From positions 25,535,554 to 25,599,553 of the forward strand of contig OX485803.1 of NCBI GenBank assembly GCA_950295325.1: a stretch of 64,000 nucleotides of DNA, read 5' to 3'. A program made the position numbers and the translations under genes. The stretch is from Polytrichum commune. Its lineage: Eukaryota; Streptophyta; Polytrichopsida; Polytrichales; Polytrichaceae. This document shows, one piece after another, positions 11,064-22,222 of the stretch; the stretch's first letter is position 1; each line of letters opens with the position of its first letter. The notes under the pieces are model-generated. The model worked only from the letters and a program-made list of their open reading frames with translations. It was not told where the DNA came from and made no database searches.

Positions 11064-12628
11064 GCAAACGAATTCCTTAAATGGTTTATAACATATAGGT
11101 ACACATGTAAATAAGAAATGGACATAGCTAGAAGAAAATCATTTTAAGGAAATTATGAGTGTCACTTCAACAAAACAAACACTACCAACATATGAGTCCT
11201 AGGCAATTGCCATGCATGGGTGAAAGAACAATGTAAATCTACCACTATGATAGGTTTGCATATTTTCTAGTGACGTGACACAAATATCTAGTGATGTAGG
11301 ATAACGGCCCAAGCTTCATATGCTTGTAGTGAAAGATATTCAAATTGACTCCAAAATTAGAATGTTCAAATCTCATACTAAGTAGGAGGAACCCGTTCTC
11401 TTTCTATAGGAATAATTTCAAGTAGCTATGCTTTGATTCCATAAGAAAGCGCATGATGCCAAATCACGTTTCAATTTCAACTTGCATCTAAAGCAGATGG
11501 AAATAGGTTTAACTAGGACTAGGATGATTACAGGCTTCACAAACCGAGCCATGTTACAAACCCTATAATCAAAAAATAAACAAATCATCCATGCCAATCC
11601 ATTGGATAAAAGTGGATATGTACAATGCTAAATCATCCAAGGTAGATGATGCTAAAACCAACACCCCAATAAAAACTAACACCCTAAAATCTTGCAGAAT
11701 AAGTACACATTGATCATGAGACTAACATGGTTCGAGATGACTCTAAACTACCAGGTAATAGTGAAGAGGTACCCAATTCTAAATGGAGTGGTTGGCAACA
11801 CAATTCTCTCTACTTGACAGTAAAAACTAGGTAGGTAGGCAAGAGGCCAAGAACCCACCCACCGCAAGGTAGGCAGTAAACCCCACCCTACACCAAGAAG
11901 ATTCTTGAGCAGGGTAGGGCCAACGGGCTCAAATTCACGTCAGATTGCCCAACATTGGTTATTTATTTATTTATTAAGACTGTCCACCACCTTAACACCA
12001 ATCTCATGTGTCGGTTTTGGATCATTTACAAATAAAACTTTGAATTCTTACAACTTTTGCATAATGAATTCAAATAGGACATACTTTAGTGCATTGGAAT
12101 CCCTTGTCAATAGTTAGTGATGAATGTTGAGACACACAAATCTGGTAATAGGGACTATGCTCCGCATTTGAAGTGAGAGTTTACCTTACCAAATTAGATG
12201 ATTTTCTTTTTCTTTTTCTTTTTCTTTTCTTTAGAGGGTCTATCATACTTTTACCCACTGACGCCATTGTCTAGAAGTTTGTGTGCACAATACTACAAGT
12301 TGTTTGTGTAAGCAAGTGTGACCATTTCTGTGTACCTGGTCAACTGGAGTGCCAAGTCAGGTGTAAGTGTCCTGTAAGTTAGTCCAGAATCCTCACAGGC
12401 TTTATGGTTGGGTCTCCTATCCAAACTTGATTCATTAGCACAAACTTAGGGTGGGTTTATACCACGGCTTCAAACCAAAAGAAACTCTAAAAGTGAGCAA
12501 TCCTATTGGTCGAGAGCTGAATTTTGGACCCAACCAGTGTGCACTGGGGTCCGGGTCTAAGGTATGAGAAAATCAATTGGCGCTAACACTAGGGTAGGTC
12601 ACTTCTATAGGGCTTTAGTAAAGCAAAA
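11064..12628. other. No gene; includes a truncated relative of element K
   Basis: Mostly AT-rich non-coding sequence. At 11638 the sequence AAGGTAGATGATGCTAAAAC, followed by CAACACCCC, resembles the left end of the TA-flanked element at 13370, but I could not find its right end. A (CTTTT)n tract lies at about 12207-12230. Confidence 0.45.
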
Positions 12629-12710
12629 CCGAAAGATCAAAACATGTAACCGGTTGGACTTGGAAGCACTAGGATTTTGACCAGTTATGCCCAAAAATAT
12701 CCTCAGACAT
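12629..12710 (-). repeat. Fragment of AACCGGTT repeat family D
   Basis: Minus-strand fragment of the family described at 19654. It contains ACATGTAACCGGTTGGACTT and, on the + strand, ACTAGGATTTTGACC, TTATGCCCAAAA and CCTCAGACA, the diverged end block. Confidence 0.6.
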
Positions 12711-12779
12711 TAGAGTACACTGAAGTGTCGTGCAACAACTATCATGCCCATGTCAAGTACAGTTCACCGATAGCAAGAC

Positions 12780-12975
12780 ACCAATTGAAGCCTTGGTTGG
12801 GTGGTTTGGTGAGTTGTCCTTGGTGGGGCTCTTTTGGTTTCCTGATTCTTTGTTATGTGGCAGTGTGGCGAGTCTGAGGGGCTCCGCATTCCCTTGAAGT
12901 GGGTGCGCCCCCTTTGTTTCTAAATGCATTTGGCTTTGGTTATTTGACCTTCTGTCTCATAAATAAATAACTTGA
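12780..12975 (+). repeat. Repeat family Q, partial copy
   Basis: Matches the 3' part of 31440-31735: shared features are a T/G-rich stretch ending in AGTGGGTG(C/T)G(C/T), then TTTGG.TATTTGACCTTCTGTC, then an A-rich tail. This one-sided similarity with an A-rich end suggests a LINE- or SINE-like 3' end, but I see no internal promoter box or reverse transcriptase. Confidence 0.45.
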
Positions 12976-12978
12976 GAT

Positions 12979-13010
12979 TACACACACACACACACAACAT
13001 ATATATATAA
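12979..13010. repeat. (CA)n/(TA)n microsatellite
   Basis: An uninterrupted CA dinucleotide tract followed by AACA and a short TA tract. Confidence 0.85.
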
Positions 13011-13043
13011 TTCCAATGTCACTGGCTCATGTGGACCCTACTA

Positions 13044-14069
13044 CAATAAGTATACTAATCAATGAGTGTGGGAAAACAGTGAGCGTGATACTAAATTCCT
13101 TTCCACTATGAATTCGTGCCACCAAAAGATTTAGGAAGCATTTGTTGATCTCAGCACTTGGCATGAAAGCATCGACACTTGACACTGATCACTGAAAGTA
13201 TCAACACTTGGCACAATTCACTGACAAGCATGTGGCATGCACTAATCATAGACACGCACTGATTTTCTTGAAAAATCTAAGATAAATGAACACAGAACCT
13301 ACCGTCACCGTTAATTTGGTGTCACTCGGTAGCAACTTTAGCCCCTTGGCAACTTTGCGATTGGACGTAAGGTAGAGGGTGCTAAAACCAACACCCCATC
13401 CAAAACCAACACCTATAAACGCCTCCCAATTGCCAACACTCTACAACCTTGAACCGTACCCGGAGGTGTAGGAGTGTTTGGGCCCACGGAGTGACGGTTT
13501 TAGGTGTCATTAGTGGTGTCACCTCATAGCAGCCTCCACTACCTTCATGTAGGGTAGGTAATGGGCTTCACTCTATCTCGGGTTGGTTCAAGGTGGGATT
13601 AGGGTGGCTTGTCAATGCATATTCTAGCCATTCTATTCACAACGCCAAGGAGGTAGGCCCACAAAGCACAAAAGGGCCATTTCCCGGGATGCAAAGGGGG
13701 TTGGTTCCCAGGATGCAAGGTGATGGTTTTGCAAGCGAACCAAGTGGGATCATGGAGGTAGCCGTATGGCTTTGCGTACCAGTACTACTTGGGCTTTGAT
13801 GTAGTTTGGGTCTAGTACCCAACTATGTTGTGTTGGTTCTAGGCAATGAAGGTGGGGGTCCTCATCATATGCAAGGTTGCCATACACGGGGCCTATGGAT
13901 TGGTTTAAGGAAGCTAGTAGTTTTGACTTTTATGAACATATATTTTATATATCAACCACATAGCCATATGTATGTGCAATAACTTAAAGTGTTTGTTTAA
14001 GCACTCTCTACCTTAGATCGTGCGTGCGACTTGAATTAGTACCGCCCTCACTAATTGGTATATTTAGTG
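13044..14069 (+). mobile_element. TA-type MITE (family C) split by a nested element
   Basis: Left end: TA followed by CAATAAGTATACTAATCAA. Right end, inward: CACTAAATATACCAATTAG, followed on the + strand by TA. Both parts align with the complete copy at 33182-33636, including GAATTCGTGCCACC and GACTTGAATTAGTACC. The middle is interrupted by the 644-bp element at 13370-14013. Confidence 0.75.
13370..14013. mobile_element. TA-flanked MITE (element K) nested in family C
   Basis: A 644-bp insertion with inverted termini AGGTAGAGGGTGCT and, inward from the right, AGGTAGAGAGTGCT, flanked by TA on both sides (13368-13369 and 14014-14015). Removing it and one TA restores GACGTAGATCGTG, closely matching the uninterrupted copy at 33182. 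The element carries no transposase; two overlapping 61-68 codon frames inside it lie on opposite strands and are not convincing. TA duplication suggests Tc1/mariner. Confidence 0.85.
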
Positions 14070-14340
14070 TACTAAGCTTGGCAGGAAGTATTTAAGTAGC
14101 TTAGTGCGTACCCAATTGTATGATAATATGCTTCCATCCAGAGGGGCATTTGCCAGGCCTGATTGAGGCCCTGAGGCTGTCAGGCTCTTCCGTGTTCCGA
14201 GGAAATCTTCAAGGAAACCGGCCCCTTGCCAAGTTGGTGAAGCAAATTAGGTTAACTATCTCTCACACTAGAGCTATCCGTAAAGTAAAGCAAATGAAAC
14301 CATGTGTTTAGTCCGAAAGTTTATAAGGATTAAACACATG
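14070..14340. other. No feature seen
   Basis: About 270 bp; a 63-codon frame exists but shows no domain or composition that marks it as coding. Confidence 0.35.
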
Positions 14341-14357
14341 GGCACTAAGAACATGAA

Positions 14358-14530
14358 CACGTTCGGGAACGTTCTAAGAATTAGAATTGTTTTAGAACGT
14401 TCTAAAACGTCGACAAAAGTTGAAATTCTGATATGTTTCAAGACCCCGACCTTAGACAACCTTCACGAGTCTTGAATGCATGTGCAAGCGGAAACAACGT
14501 TCTTGAACGTTCTAGAATGAAGAACATTCT
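14358..14530. promoter_or_regulatory. Cluster of heat-shock-element-like palindromes
   Basis: Three groups of alternating GAA/TTC pentamers lie within 170 bp: TTCGGGAACGTTC at 14362-14374 (three units), the perfect 18-bp palindrome TTTTAGAACGTTCTAAAA at 14390-14407, and TTCTTGAACGTTCTAGAA at 14500-14517 (four perfectly phased units) followed by GAACATTC at 14522. The consensus nGAAn/nTTCn array is what heat-shock factors bind. No gene is visible within 1 kb on either strand, so the cluster could be a transposon promoter remnant or chance. Confidence 0.55.
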
Positions 14531-15169
14531 CAAACGATGTTTTTCATAGAGATACCATTGTTCTTAGTATGTATGGATTGATACAATGATACCCAAGTTT
14601 TCTCAATGCTTGAATTACCATACACAGAATGTGATGTCAAGCTGTTAACAACTGGCTTTCTAGTTTGTCATGTAGGATGGTTGGGGCAAGTTAGTCTTGC
14701 ATAGTTTGATCTTGGATTTGAGACAATACGCACAAGCCTGATTTTAAATCTTTGAATTCTATCAAGGTTTTTGAGGTGGAAAGAGGAGGTTTCCAAAAGT
14801 CTCACCCAACTTTCAAAATAGGCCTTGATACATGACGAGCCAACGAGCTCTCAATAGAAAGGGTTTTTCAAAGACGGGTCCAACCCACGGTTTCGTCCCT
14901 CTTTGAGGGACTTTACGGATAACTCTGTTGTCTCCAAATTATTGGGTGTGAACGAGTCTAAGGTAGATGGGTCTTAATTCTAATTAGCCCGGACTATTCA
15001 TCGCTGACCCACGTTGATTGTCTTGCAATCATTGGGTGGCAACTAGACACCTACTTGGTGCTACATGACAAGTCACAAAGACCACCCTAATTAATATGGC
15101 ACACCAATTTAATTGGCCACACTAAATCAATTATTTAGTATAGCGGCAGGTTCTCCCCATCTAGAATGT

Positions 15170-15660
15170 AGACTTCCCAACCCAGTATTGGGGGTATGTG
15201 GGTCTTATGTGGTCACTCTCCTTGATTGGACACCTATAATTGAGTAGGCTTTGGTAGGCTTGTAGCTAAGAATAGACACCAAAAGGACATGTCTTATGAT
15301 GAGATGTGACTATGTGCTCAAAACTTGTTACCCATTTTAGGTTCAATTGTTTATACAATTGGGGAGCGCTTGCTTGATTGCTTGTAAGAGAAAGAGAATT
15401 GCCACTTTGACTTCATATAACGTTTGCTCTCGACTCCTGTTTAAACCTTTACATGTCAATGTTCTAGTGATTCGCGACTATGAACAATGTGAGACAATTC
15501 CCGCTATCGACCCAACGGTCGAAGACGTCGTCTCTGGAGTTGGAAGTGCTCACAATAAGTCGACTTACATTACACAGTATTCTACATGCACTTGAAAAAG
15601 GTGAACGCTCACTGAGGAGGAGGGTCCAAAACACGAATTACTACTATAAAACCCAGGGAT
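15170..15660 (+). pseudogene. Decayed repeat with coding-like tail (family S)
   Basis: Aligns with 56765-57130: GTATGTGGG(T/C)CTTAT(A/G)TGGTCAC, GATTGCTTG.AGAGAAA and CCAACGG-type blocks occur in the same order. The last part reads in one frame as STQRSKTSSLELEVLTIS, against LTQRLESSIELEVSTKG in the other copy, so the protein-level match survives across two dispersed copies. I do not recognise the protein. It is probably the internal remnant of a transposon. Confidence 0.45.
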
Positions 15661-17917
15661 GATTAATTTAGGATAGAATTACCACCAAATCGAGGTCAGA
15701 AACCACAAAGTAATTAGTTTCGTGAGATCAAATTGGGATGAATCAACAACCAACCTATAGGAGGAGCAAGTGAAGTCCTATTACCCCCCTTCGGCGGTAG
15801 GTGTTTAGGAAACCAAAGCGCACTTGAAGGAGGTTCTAGAAACTGGGTCTTCTTCCATTCTAACTTTCGCATAAGTTACCTCCAACATTTGGGGCGGGAC
15901 GAGTGCCTTCAAATCCTGCTCACTTTCCAGAGACTTAAATTTTCTGAGCAGTTGCAGTATTTACAAAGTAACGACGCAGCAAAAGACTGGTGGAAGTAGT
16001 AGTAGTAGAAGCCTACACTTGCAATGACATGGGACTAAGATCCTCCAACTAATTAATAAGTACCACTTGGTGCGTGTGAGAATTAATATAATAAACACGT
16101 CTCGGCTGGATTGAGTCTGCAGTACTTATGTTGCCCACTTAATTAGTTCATGAGGTGGCTTTTGACTCAAACTACAAAGGAAAGTACCAATGGCTGCTAT
16201 AATGGTTCTCGACGTGTATCAAGTGAGAAGGGTATGTGCAAATGGCCTCTTTATTCCTGCCAAAAACACTTACCGTTACTCCATACACGTTCAACCCTTA
16301 ACCCCCTCAAGGCCGAAGCGTAATCTCCTCAAAATCGCCTAAATCAAATTCACTTCAATACAACATCTTATTGAAGATTTTTTAATATTCTTTTATAGTG
16401 GATTTGACTATACAGATGACATCTTTGTAAAGTTGGGATCGTTCACACAATTTTTTTTTTAAACTGTTCATGTGTGCAGAATCATAAGATCATAATGTAA
16501 ACGTGTACGTTGGTATGCTTGGGTGGAGGTGATTGCTTGCGCTGGAAGTTTGGCTCAGCTTTTGAGGGTTTAAGGCGGCTAGGGGATTTGATCGTCTAAT
16601 AAACTCATTCATCAAGAAGGAAAAACACAACAAACTGTTATGTAGCTTGGTGATGGTTGTTTTTAGATAAGTTGGATGTGGAGAGGACATTCTAAGGGAC
16701 CCCAAATTTGTCTTGCGCGATCTAATTGGAATGAAAATATCCCTCTACATGTATTTTTATTTGAGCCCGTTTGTCGATGGTGGATGAGGTTAAAGAATCT
16801 TTTAGTCTACCCTTGATAGAATTGGTCATTCAGGCCAACCGTCGATTACCTTATCTAGTACTACCTTGTTTCACTACCATGGTTTACACCATGTCCAACT
16901 AATGGAATTTTCTCTCACTCCCGTTACCTTTTCTATTGGTCACACTTGGAAATCCATGTTCCTTGCTTAAATACTATCTTAAACATTATAAAATCCTTCC
17001 TAATCCTATCATCTTCCTAACCACTCATTCAGTATGTAGTCCCGACATAATCTTCGACTTTATCCTTCCTACCTTATCCTAGAGGTATAATCCTACTTAC
17101 TCGGTTTTTTTAATCCTTATTTACTGTGGTAAGACTAACTCTTACTAATAACATACGAGTTTACATACACACCCGAGTACACACCACAAACCCTAACGAC
17201 CTTAAAAGCACAAGTATGTGTTCTATGACTTAGTTTATGTGAGTCTCTAAGAAGTATTAAAGTCAAGTTCTACTGATTTTTGAGATGGAAACCAAACTTA
17301 ACAACATTTCCTACAAAGACACAATGAAAATACAATCATATGTAACAACGGCAATGACATATAAGCAACACTTGTTTAGAACAAAGCCACTTGTACAAGT
17401 TCACATACTCCCAACATTTCGTTTCACATATATGTATCCTATGATTGGAAGATTGCAATTAGCGAATGTGCTACTTGTGTGGGGTCATTTTTTTACATTC
17501 AAGGTAAAAAATTATAATAAGTGACCTCAAACACCTTTACTATACGACATCTTGAATCCCATAATGAACTTCTTGGACCTTGGGGGTTTAAAAACATACC
17601 ACTAGGGTCTTGATGAAGCCGAAACCATGTGGAGCCCATTATTAGGGAGACTTTGCAAGGTTAGTGGATGATATTGGTCTAGACCCACCTTTTATTGAAG
17701 TTATGAATGTCTCATGGAGGAAACCCTTAACAATAAGGGTGATGAACATGTGCATTTGCATCCGCTTTCATGTGTGGGTCTAAGTTATGAGGCAACTTGA
17801 GCTTGAAATGGGGTAAAATCCCGAGGAAATTTTTTCTTGATTGTTATGGAATACTTATTGTCACAATGTAACGAGCATGCTACATTGATATTCCCAATTA
17901 GTGGGGAGGGCTAATAG
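15661..17917. other. No gene seen
   Basis: About 2.2 kb of AT-rich sequence. An ATG in a favourable context (ACCAATGGCTGC, 16190) is followed by only 14 codons before a GTATGT, and no continuing exon was found. The block ATTGGGATGAATCAACAACC near 15735 recurs at about 33022 and, diverged, at 46740, marking another old dispersed repeat. Confidence 0.4.
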
Positions 17918-18240
17918 TTAAGTGTGAAATATTAGTGAAGGTGATACTAAATTTCTTTACGCTATGAAATTAGTGCCACCAAAAGATCCAAGAAGCATTG
18001 TTCATTCGACACTATTCATTAAAAAATATTATTTCATAATAACATTATTAAGTGAAAATACTTGCATAGTTTGTCTTAGCACTATTCATTGATAGGCATG
18101 TGTTTGCATATAAATATTTTTTACCGCTCTACAAGCACATTAGAGCACGCACTAATTTTTCTCGAAATGTGTGATAAGAGAGCATGTGTTTGTGATTTTA
18201 GTATCACTTAGCAAAAATTTCAGCCCTCACTAGTTTTGAG
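17918..18240 (+). mobile_element. TA-type MITE (family C), degraded copy
   Basis: Aligns with the interior of 33182-33636 through AGTGAAGGTGATACTAAAT, GTGCCACCAAAAGATC and the terminal GCCCTCACTAGTT block. Terminal repeats are no longer recognisable, so this is an old or truncated copy. Confidence 0.6.
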
Positions 18241-18354
18241 ACCTGGCAAAATGGTGTGTGTTTCGGGAATTTGTACCACACGCACGAATTGGGATAATCA
18301 TGATAATAAATTCATGGTTGCCATTAAATGCTTTAGTTATCTTACATGTTGTGA

Positions 18355-18819
18355 GTTTCTAACTCACTGAATCGTGGTTCAACGCGTCCAAGTGGGAGAA
18401 ATGAGGCTCCCATGGTGGTTGGGGTGGCTGAATCTTCCAAATCACCTTCGTTTGATCTTGATGAAGATATTGAGGAGTGTGAGGAGCAAGTGGGTGTTAA
18501 CCTAGTTGCAATTCAAGCACCAAGAGGAGAACTAGCAAACAAAGGGTATTTGTCAACACCGCCGCCCCAAAACAATTCTAACGAAGGATCCTAACTAAGT
18601 TTAGGTGTTGATGTAGAGGGGCAGCCTTTAGAGGAGCGAAGATACCTCGCAAAGGCGCGATGGGTGTTTGGAGAATGATGGAAGAACCACATATCCTACA
18701 TGTTATAGAAAGGGGAAATGAGACATGTTTGGATAATAATTTGAAGTTATTTGAAACCATATCATTTTGAAATATGGGATTTAAGAATGATAGGCAACAA
18801 TCACTATCAAGGGCAATAA
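18355..18819 (+). pseudogene. Unidentified coding relic with four in-frame stops
   Basis: One frame reads coding-like for about 154 codons, broken by stops at codons near 18592, 18664, 18703 and 18751. The first part has a strongly acidic run (FDLDEDIEECEEQ) then VNLVAIQAPRGELANKGYL; after the first stop it continues LGVDVEGQPLEERRYLAKA and later YLKPYHFEIWDLRMI. The other frames are poorer. I do not recognise the family; a transposase or host gene fragment are both possible. It lies directly after a MITE copy and its 5' end is missing. Confidence 0.5.
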
Positions 18820-19121
18820 AATTGATTTAAAAAAAAAACTACTCGTAAAGTGGGAGTGTTGAAGGTAGAGCATTAGGTTGCTCGTAGTCATAGGATAGTG
18901 TTTGTTAAAGGATTAAGAGAGAATAAGGTTTGAACACCCATATGATTTGTGGGAAACTGGGAGCTGATATACCCCATTTGCATTGTATGAACCGAGGATG
19001 AAAAAATGCCATAAAGGGCAAGACAAGGTTTTACATGCTTTTATTGACATTCATCTCCATATTTTCGGTTTCACTTCGGGAATAAAATCCCAATCAATTG
19101 CTTATTTGCTAAGGGGAAGTG

Positions 19122-19160
19122 AACACACACACACACACACACATATATAAATATATATTG
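19122..19160. repeat. (AC)n/(AT)n microsatellite
   Basis: AC dinucleotide tract followed by TATATAAATATATATTG. Confidence 0.85.
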
Positions 19161-19653
19161 AATTATGGGCCTTCAATGTGAAGTGCACTCAACATGGGAT
19201 TTGTGGACAAGCGGATTTGCAAAATGCAAGGGCGATTCTTTTTTGAAATCGGGCAGGACAAACAACAGTATCCAGTTGGAATTAATTTTTTTTACCTCTA
19301 TTGATGGGGTTGCCGGATTGTGGACCCCTGCACTAATAACCCTTCCCACATGGTGGGGTCATGGCTGGGCTGGCTGGATCCCGCACAAATGGCATGAGCT
19401 CGAGCCCCATCCATGGTAGTTGACTCTAAATATGGGCTCATTTGTTCTTACAAGTTATTTACTCAGGTTGTACCTGCCCCGTGCAGGCTAGGGAAGGAAG
19501 TTCCGGGATGAGGATCATAGGAAAGTCACCTCATTTTTAGAAGAAGCGGTTTGTGATATATATTCTCTCTATTAAAAATCACTTCAGGTGGAGATTTTAG
19601 CAAATCTAGGCCCTAGGATGCTGGGACCCTTTAACTGGAGTGCAGTTCGACTC

Positions 19654-19880
19654 AGTGTTCGGGGAGGATTTTGAGCATAACCGGTCGAGATCCCAGTTGT
19701 TTTCAAGTCCAACTGGTCACATGTTGACATCTTTCGGTTTTTCTTCACTAATTTGAGGTATGTTCTATAGATTCTTCTAAAATGATCGGTATATTTCTTG
19801 AAGTCTTGAACTTCAACTGGTTATTTTTCAAACTCAACCGGTTCATCTGTAACTAGCGGTCGGTTTTTCCCGTTCATTGG
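19654..19880 (+). repeat. AACCGGTT repeat family D, near-complete copy
   Basis: About 227 bp starting GTGTTCGGGGAGGATTTTGA and ending CCCGTTCATTGG. It contains a series of AACCGGTT-like palindromes (here AACCGGTC, AACTGGTC, AACTGGTT, AACCGGTT). Relatives at 12629, 21919, 30461, 51855 and 59435 share both ends and the block TTTGAGGTAT(A/G)TTC.ATAGATTC. No coding frame and no terminal inverted repeats are visible. Confidence 0.75.
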
Positions 19881-19889
19881 TGTGACTTA

Positions 19890-20185
19890 GGGCCACTTCA
19901 CACACAAGACTGAAGGCTCGTGACCGTTTCATTCTAAGGTCTCTCACTAGTCGCAAAGGCCGCAACTGTCCAAATTCATGTCGCACTAGAAGGTGAAGGC
20001 CTAAGGATCCAAACAAATTTATCATGGATGAAAAGTCTACATGGCAAACCATGAATAATATTCCATGATTTGTTGAAATTCGACGCAAATTCCGGCAAAC
20101 CATGTCAATGGCATGGCTTTTGGATGAGAGTCAAGGGCCCTCACAATTACATGGTCACGGCCTTTGCTCATATGTGAAGTGGCCC
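19890..20185. mobile_element. Tourist/PIF-Harbinger-like MITE with TTA duplication (family G)
   Basis: A 296-bp element flanked by TTA at 19887-19889 and 20186-20188. The termini are GGGCCACTTCACACA and, inward from the right, GGGCCACTTCACATA, about 15 bp with one mismatch. It sits 10 bp after the end of the family D copy. A minus-strand 86-codon frame overlaps it and is incidental. Confidence 0.85.
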
Positions 20186-20461
20186 TTATGACTTAAATGC
20201 TTGCTGAGATGCTTGCAAAATTAGTATGTGAGTGGATTTCAACTTGTGTATTATCTCTGGCTTTTGTGTGGGTCTTATTGCCAAGGTGAAAATATGATCA
20301 ATTCTATGATAGCTTATACGTTTTCTTTTATAGATGTTTTGACCCCATAATTGGAATCGGGGACCCCAATTTAGTATGAAAGGATCTATTTGAGTTAAAT
20401 TTATCATAATTATATGGGGTTAAGGTTTTTACTAGACCTCCTTTTTACCACGGTACTTTGA

Positions 20462-20475
20462 GGGGGGGGGGGGGG
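20462..20475 (+). repeat. Poly-G tract
   Basis: A run of about 14 G, preceded by TACTTTGA. Similar G or C runs occur at 22197, 32114, 40951, 55032, 55361 and 55649. Here I found no matching C-rich terminus, so it is not assigned to an element. Confidence 0.8.
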
Positions 20476-20499
20476 TAAGTCAAAGAGGTGGGCGTCTAA

Positions 20500-21480
20500 G
20501 GTAAAAATCCAAAAAAAACACATACACCAAGAACCCAAGCAACTAGAACCTTGCTACTCACCACAACCAAATTCATATATGTTAAGAAATGGAATTACAA
20601 CCAACAAATCCACCACAAACTATCAAACTACTTATGGAGAGCACCAATTATCTTTGATGCACAAATAACACAAACACTAAAATTTCGACAGGCTCAAAAT
20701 TGGAAAACCTTAGAAAAATATCATATTTTGGCCACTCACACACCCTGACCCAACTTGCCACTATGTCCAAACAACAATATAGATACTTGGCCACACTTTG
20801 CTACCAAAATGCTCTAGTCAATTCATCAAAGAGCCTCAAATAGCAAGGGACCAATAAAGTGGTCCACCAAATTGTAAACACACTTCAATAAAATAAACAC
20901 ATAAGATTCTACGTACTCACAAACACCGACACACATGATAATCTACCACAAGACATCACGGTCCCCAATTGGCTACTAAATTGCACATGCAACACCACAC
21001 CATGTACATGCCACGCTAGGCTAAGGCTTGGCATCCTCTACATAATCAGCGTCCCCACCAAAAACCAACCAACACTAACCCCAACACCACACCACATTCT
21101 ACAAATTATTGGAATCACCTCTTGCCATGATAGATTCCCCACGGTGGCCATAAGAATAGAACACGTAAAATACAACCCCCTCATAGCCGCCCTTTGGGAT
21201 ACAAGATGGAGAGTAAATCTCCTCATCACTATCATTTCAAGAGTAAGAGGAGCAAAACATTCAATCTCCTTAGACAAATCGGAACAATTGCACATACCAA
21301 AACCATATTTCAAGTGATTAATGAAACAAATACACCAAGCCACCATCAAATACCTCACTTACGGGCCACTTACCTAGTTCTCAACAAACGTAAACCGGAT
21401 AACAAACAAATGCGGTGCACCTATCATGGTGACCATCCTCTGAAAGAAAGGAAGGACCCTTACATCGGCACTTGATAAAA
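20500..21480. other. G-poor, strongly strand-asymmetric stretch; no gene
   Basis: The + strand is unusually rich in A and C and poor in G from about 20500 to 21120. Several reading frames are open simply because stop codons containing G are rare. No domain is recognisable in any of them. Confidence 0.45.
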
Positions 21481-21544
21481 CACGATCGGTGTAAGTGAGA
21501 ACGGTCACCCATTCACGTCGTGGTAAAAACATACCATGATGTTG

Positions 21545-21770
21545 GTTTTATGTTATTTTCTATAAAAGAGAGTGGAAAACATCTTTTAATATTACTAATT
21601 ATAAATTCGCGGTCAACAATGAACACATTTGGGAGGGCTTGTGTATTTAGTTAAGGAATCAACAAACATGCACTTCCGATAACCATAACTAAATCATGGG
21701 AGATTTGATTCTCAATCTTGTTTTTGTTGATGTTTCATCATACATTTGCTAACGGAACACAAATGAGAAG
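21545..21770 (+). repeat. Dispersed repeat family O, partial copy
   Basis: Matches 9975-10145: GAATCAACAAACATGCACTT, ATAACCATAACTAAAT and TTTTTGTTGATGTTTCATCAT occur in the same order. It runs into the family D copy at 21919. Confidence 0.6.
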
Positions 21771-21918
21771 ATGTCAATTGAATCAATTGAAGACTCTGGA
21801 GAACAAGAAAAACTAACCGATCTCTAGAATTTGCATACCTTAGTAGCCATAAAGATAACCTGAGAGATGAGACAGATGCATAGAAATAAGCTGAACACAA
21901 TTTAAGTGTGCTCCGAAT

Positions 21919-22122
21919 CAATGAACAGGGAGACCGACTGCTAGTTACAGTGGAGTTTGAGAAATTTGAAGGTTGAAGGTCAAGATTGCTGACTATTTTA
22001 GAGAAATTTAGAGAATATACCTCAAATCCATAAAGAAAAACCAAAAGATGTCAACATGTAACCGGTCTGACTTGGAAACTCTAGGATCTCGACTGATTAT
22101 ATCCAAAATTCTCCCCAGACAT
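21919..22122 (-). repeat. AACCGGTT repeat family D, minus-strand copy
   Basis: On the minus strand this runs from GTCTGGGGAGAATTTTGG to CTCCCTGTTCATTG, the same ends as 19654-19880. It includes GTAACCGGTC and GAATATACCTCAAAT on the + strand. A 110-codon minus frame overlaps it without domain support. Confidence 0.7.
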
Positions 22123-22178
22123 CGCTCCGTATCAAGGATATGCATGGCTGAGAATTTAAGGTTTTCCTTATCCTGCAA

Positions 22179-22222
22179 GTTTTTTTTTTTTTTTTTCCCC
22201 CCCCCCCCCCCCCCGCCCCCCC
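22179..22222 (+). repeat. Poly-T followed by poly-C tract
   Basis: About 18 T followed immediately by about 18 C, a G and 8 C. The abrupt T-to-C switch is unusual. Frames translated across it on either strand (poly-Phe/poly-Pro or poly-Gly/poly-Lys) are artefacts. Confidence 0.85.

Noticed and set aside
10841-11080. 79-codon frame
   Set aside because: Almost entirely inside the TAA-flanked MITE at 10730-11060 and runs past its end.
16190-16240. Possible first exon starting at ACCAATGGCTGC
   Set aside because: Start context is good, but only about 14 codons precede a donor-like GTATGT and no following exon could be joined.
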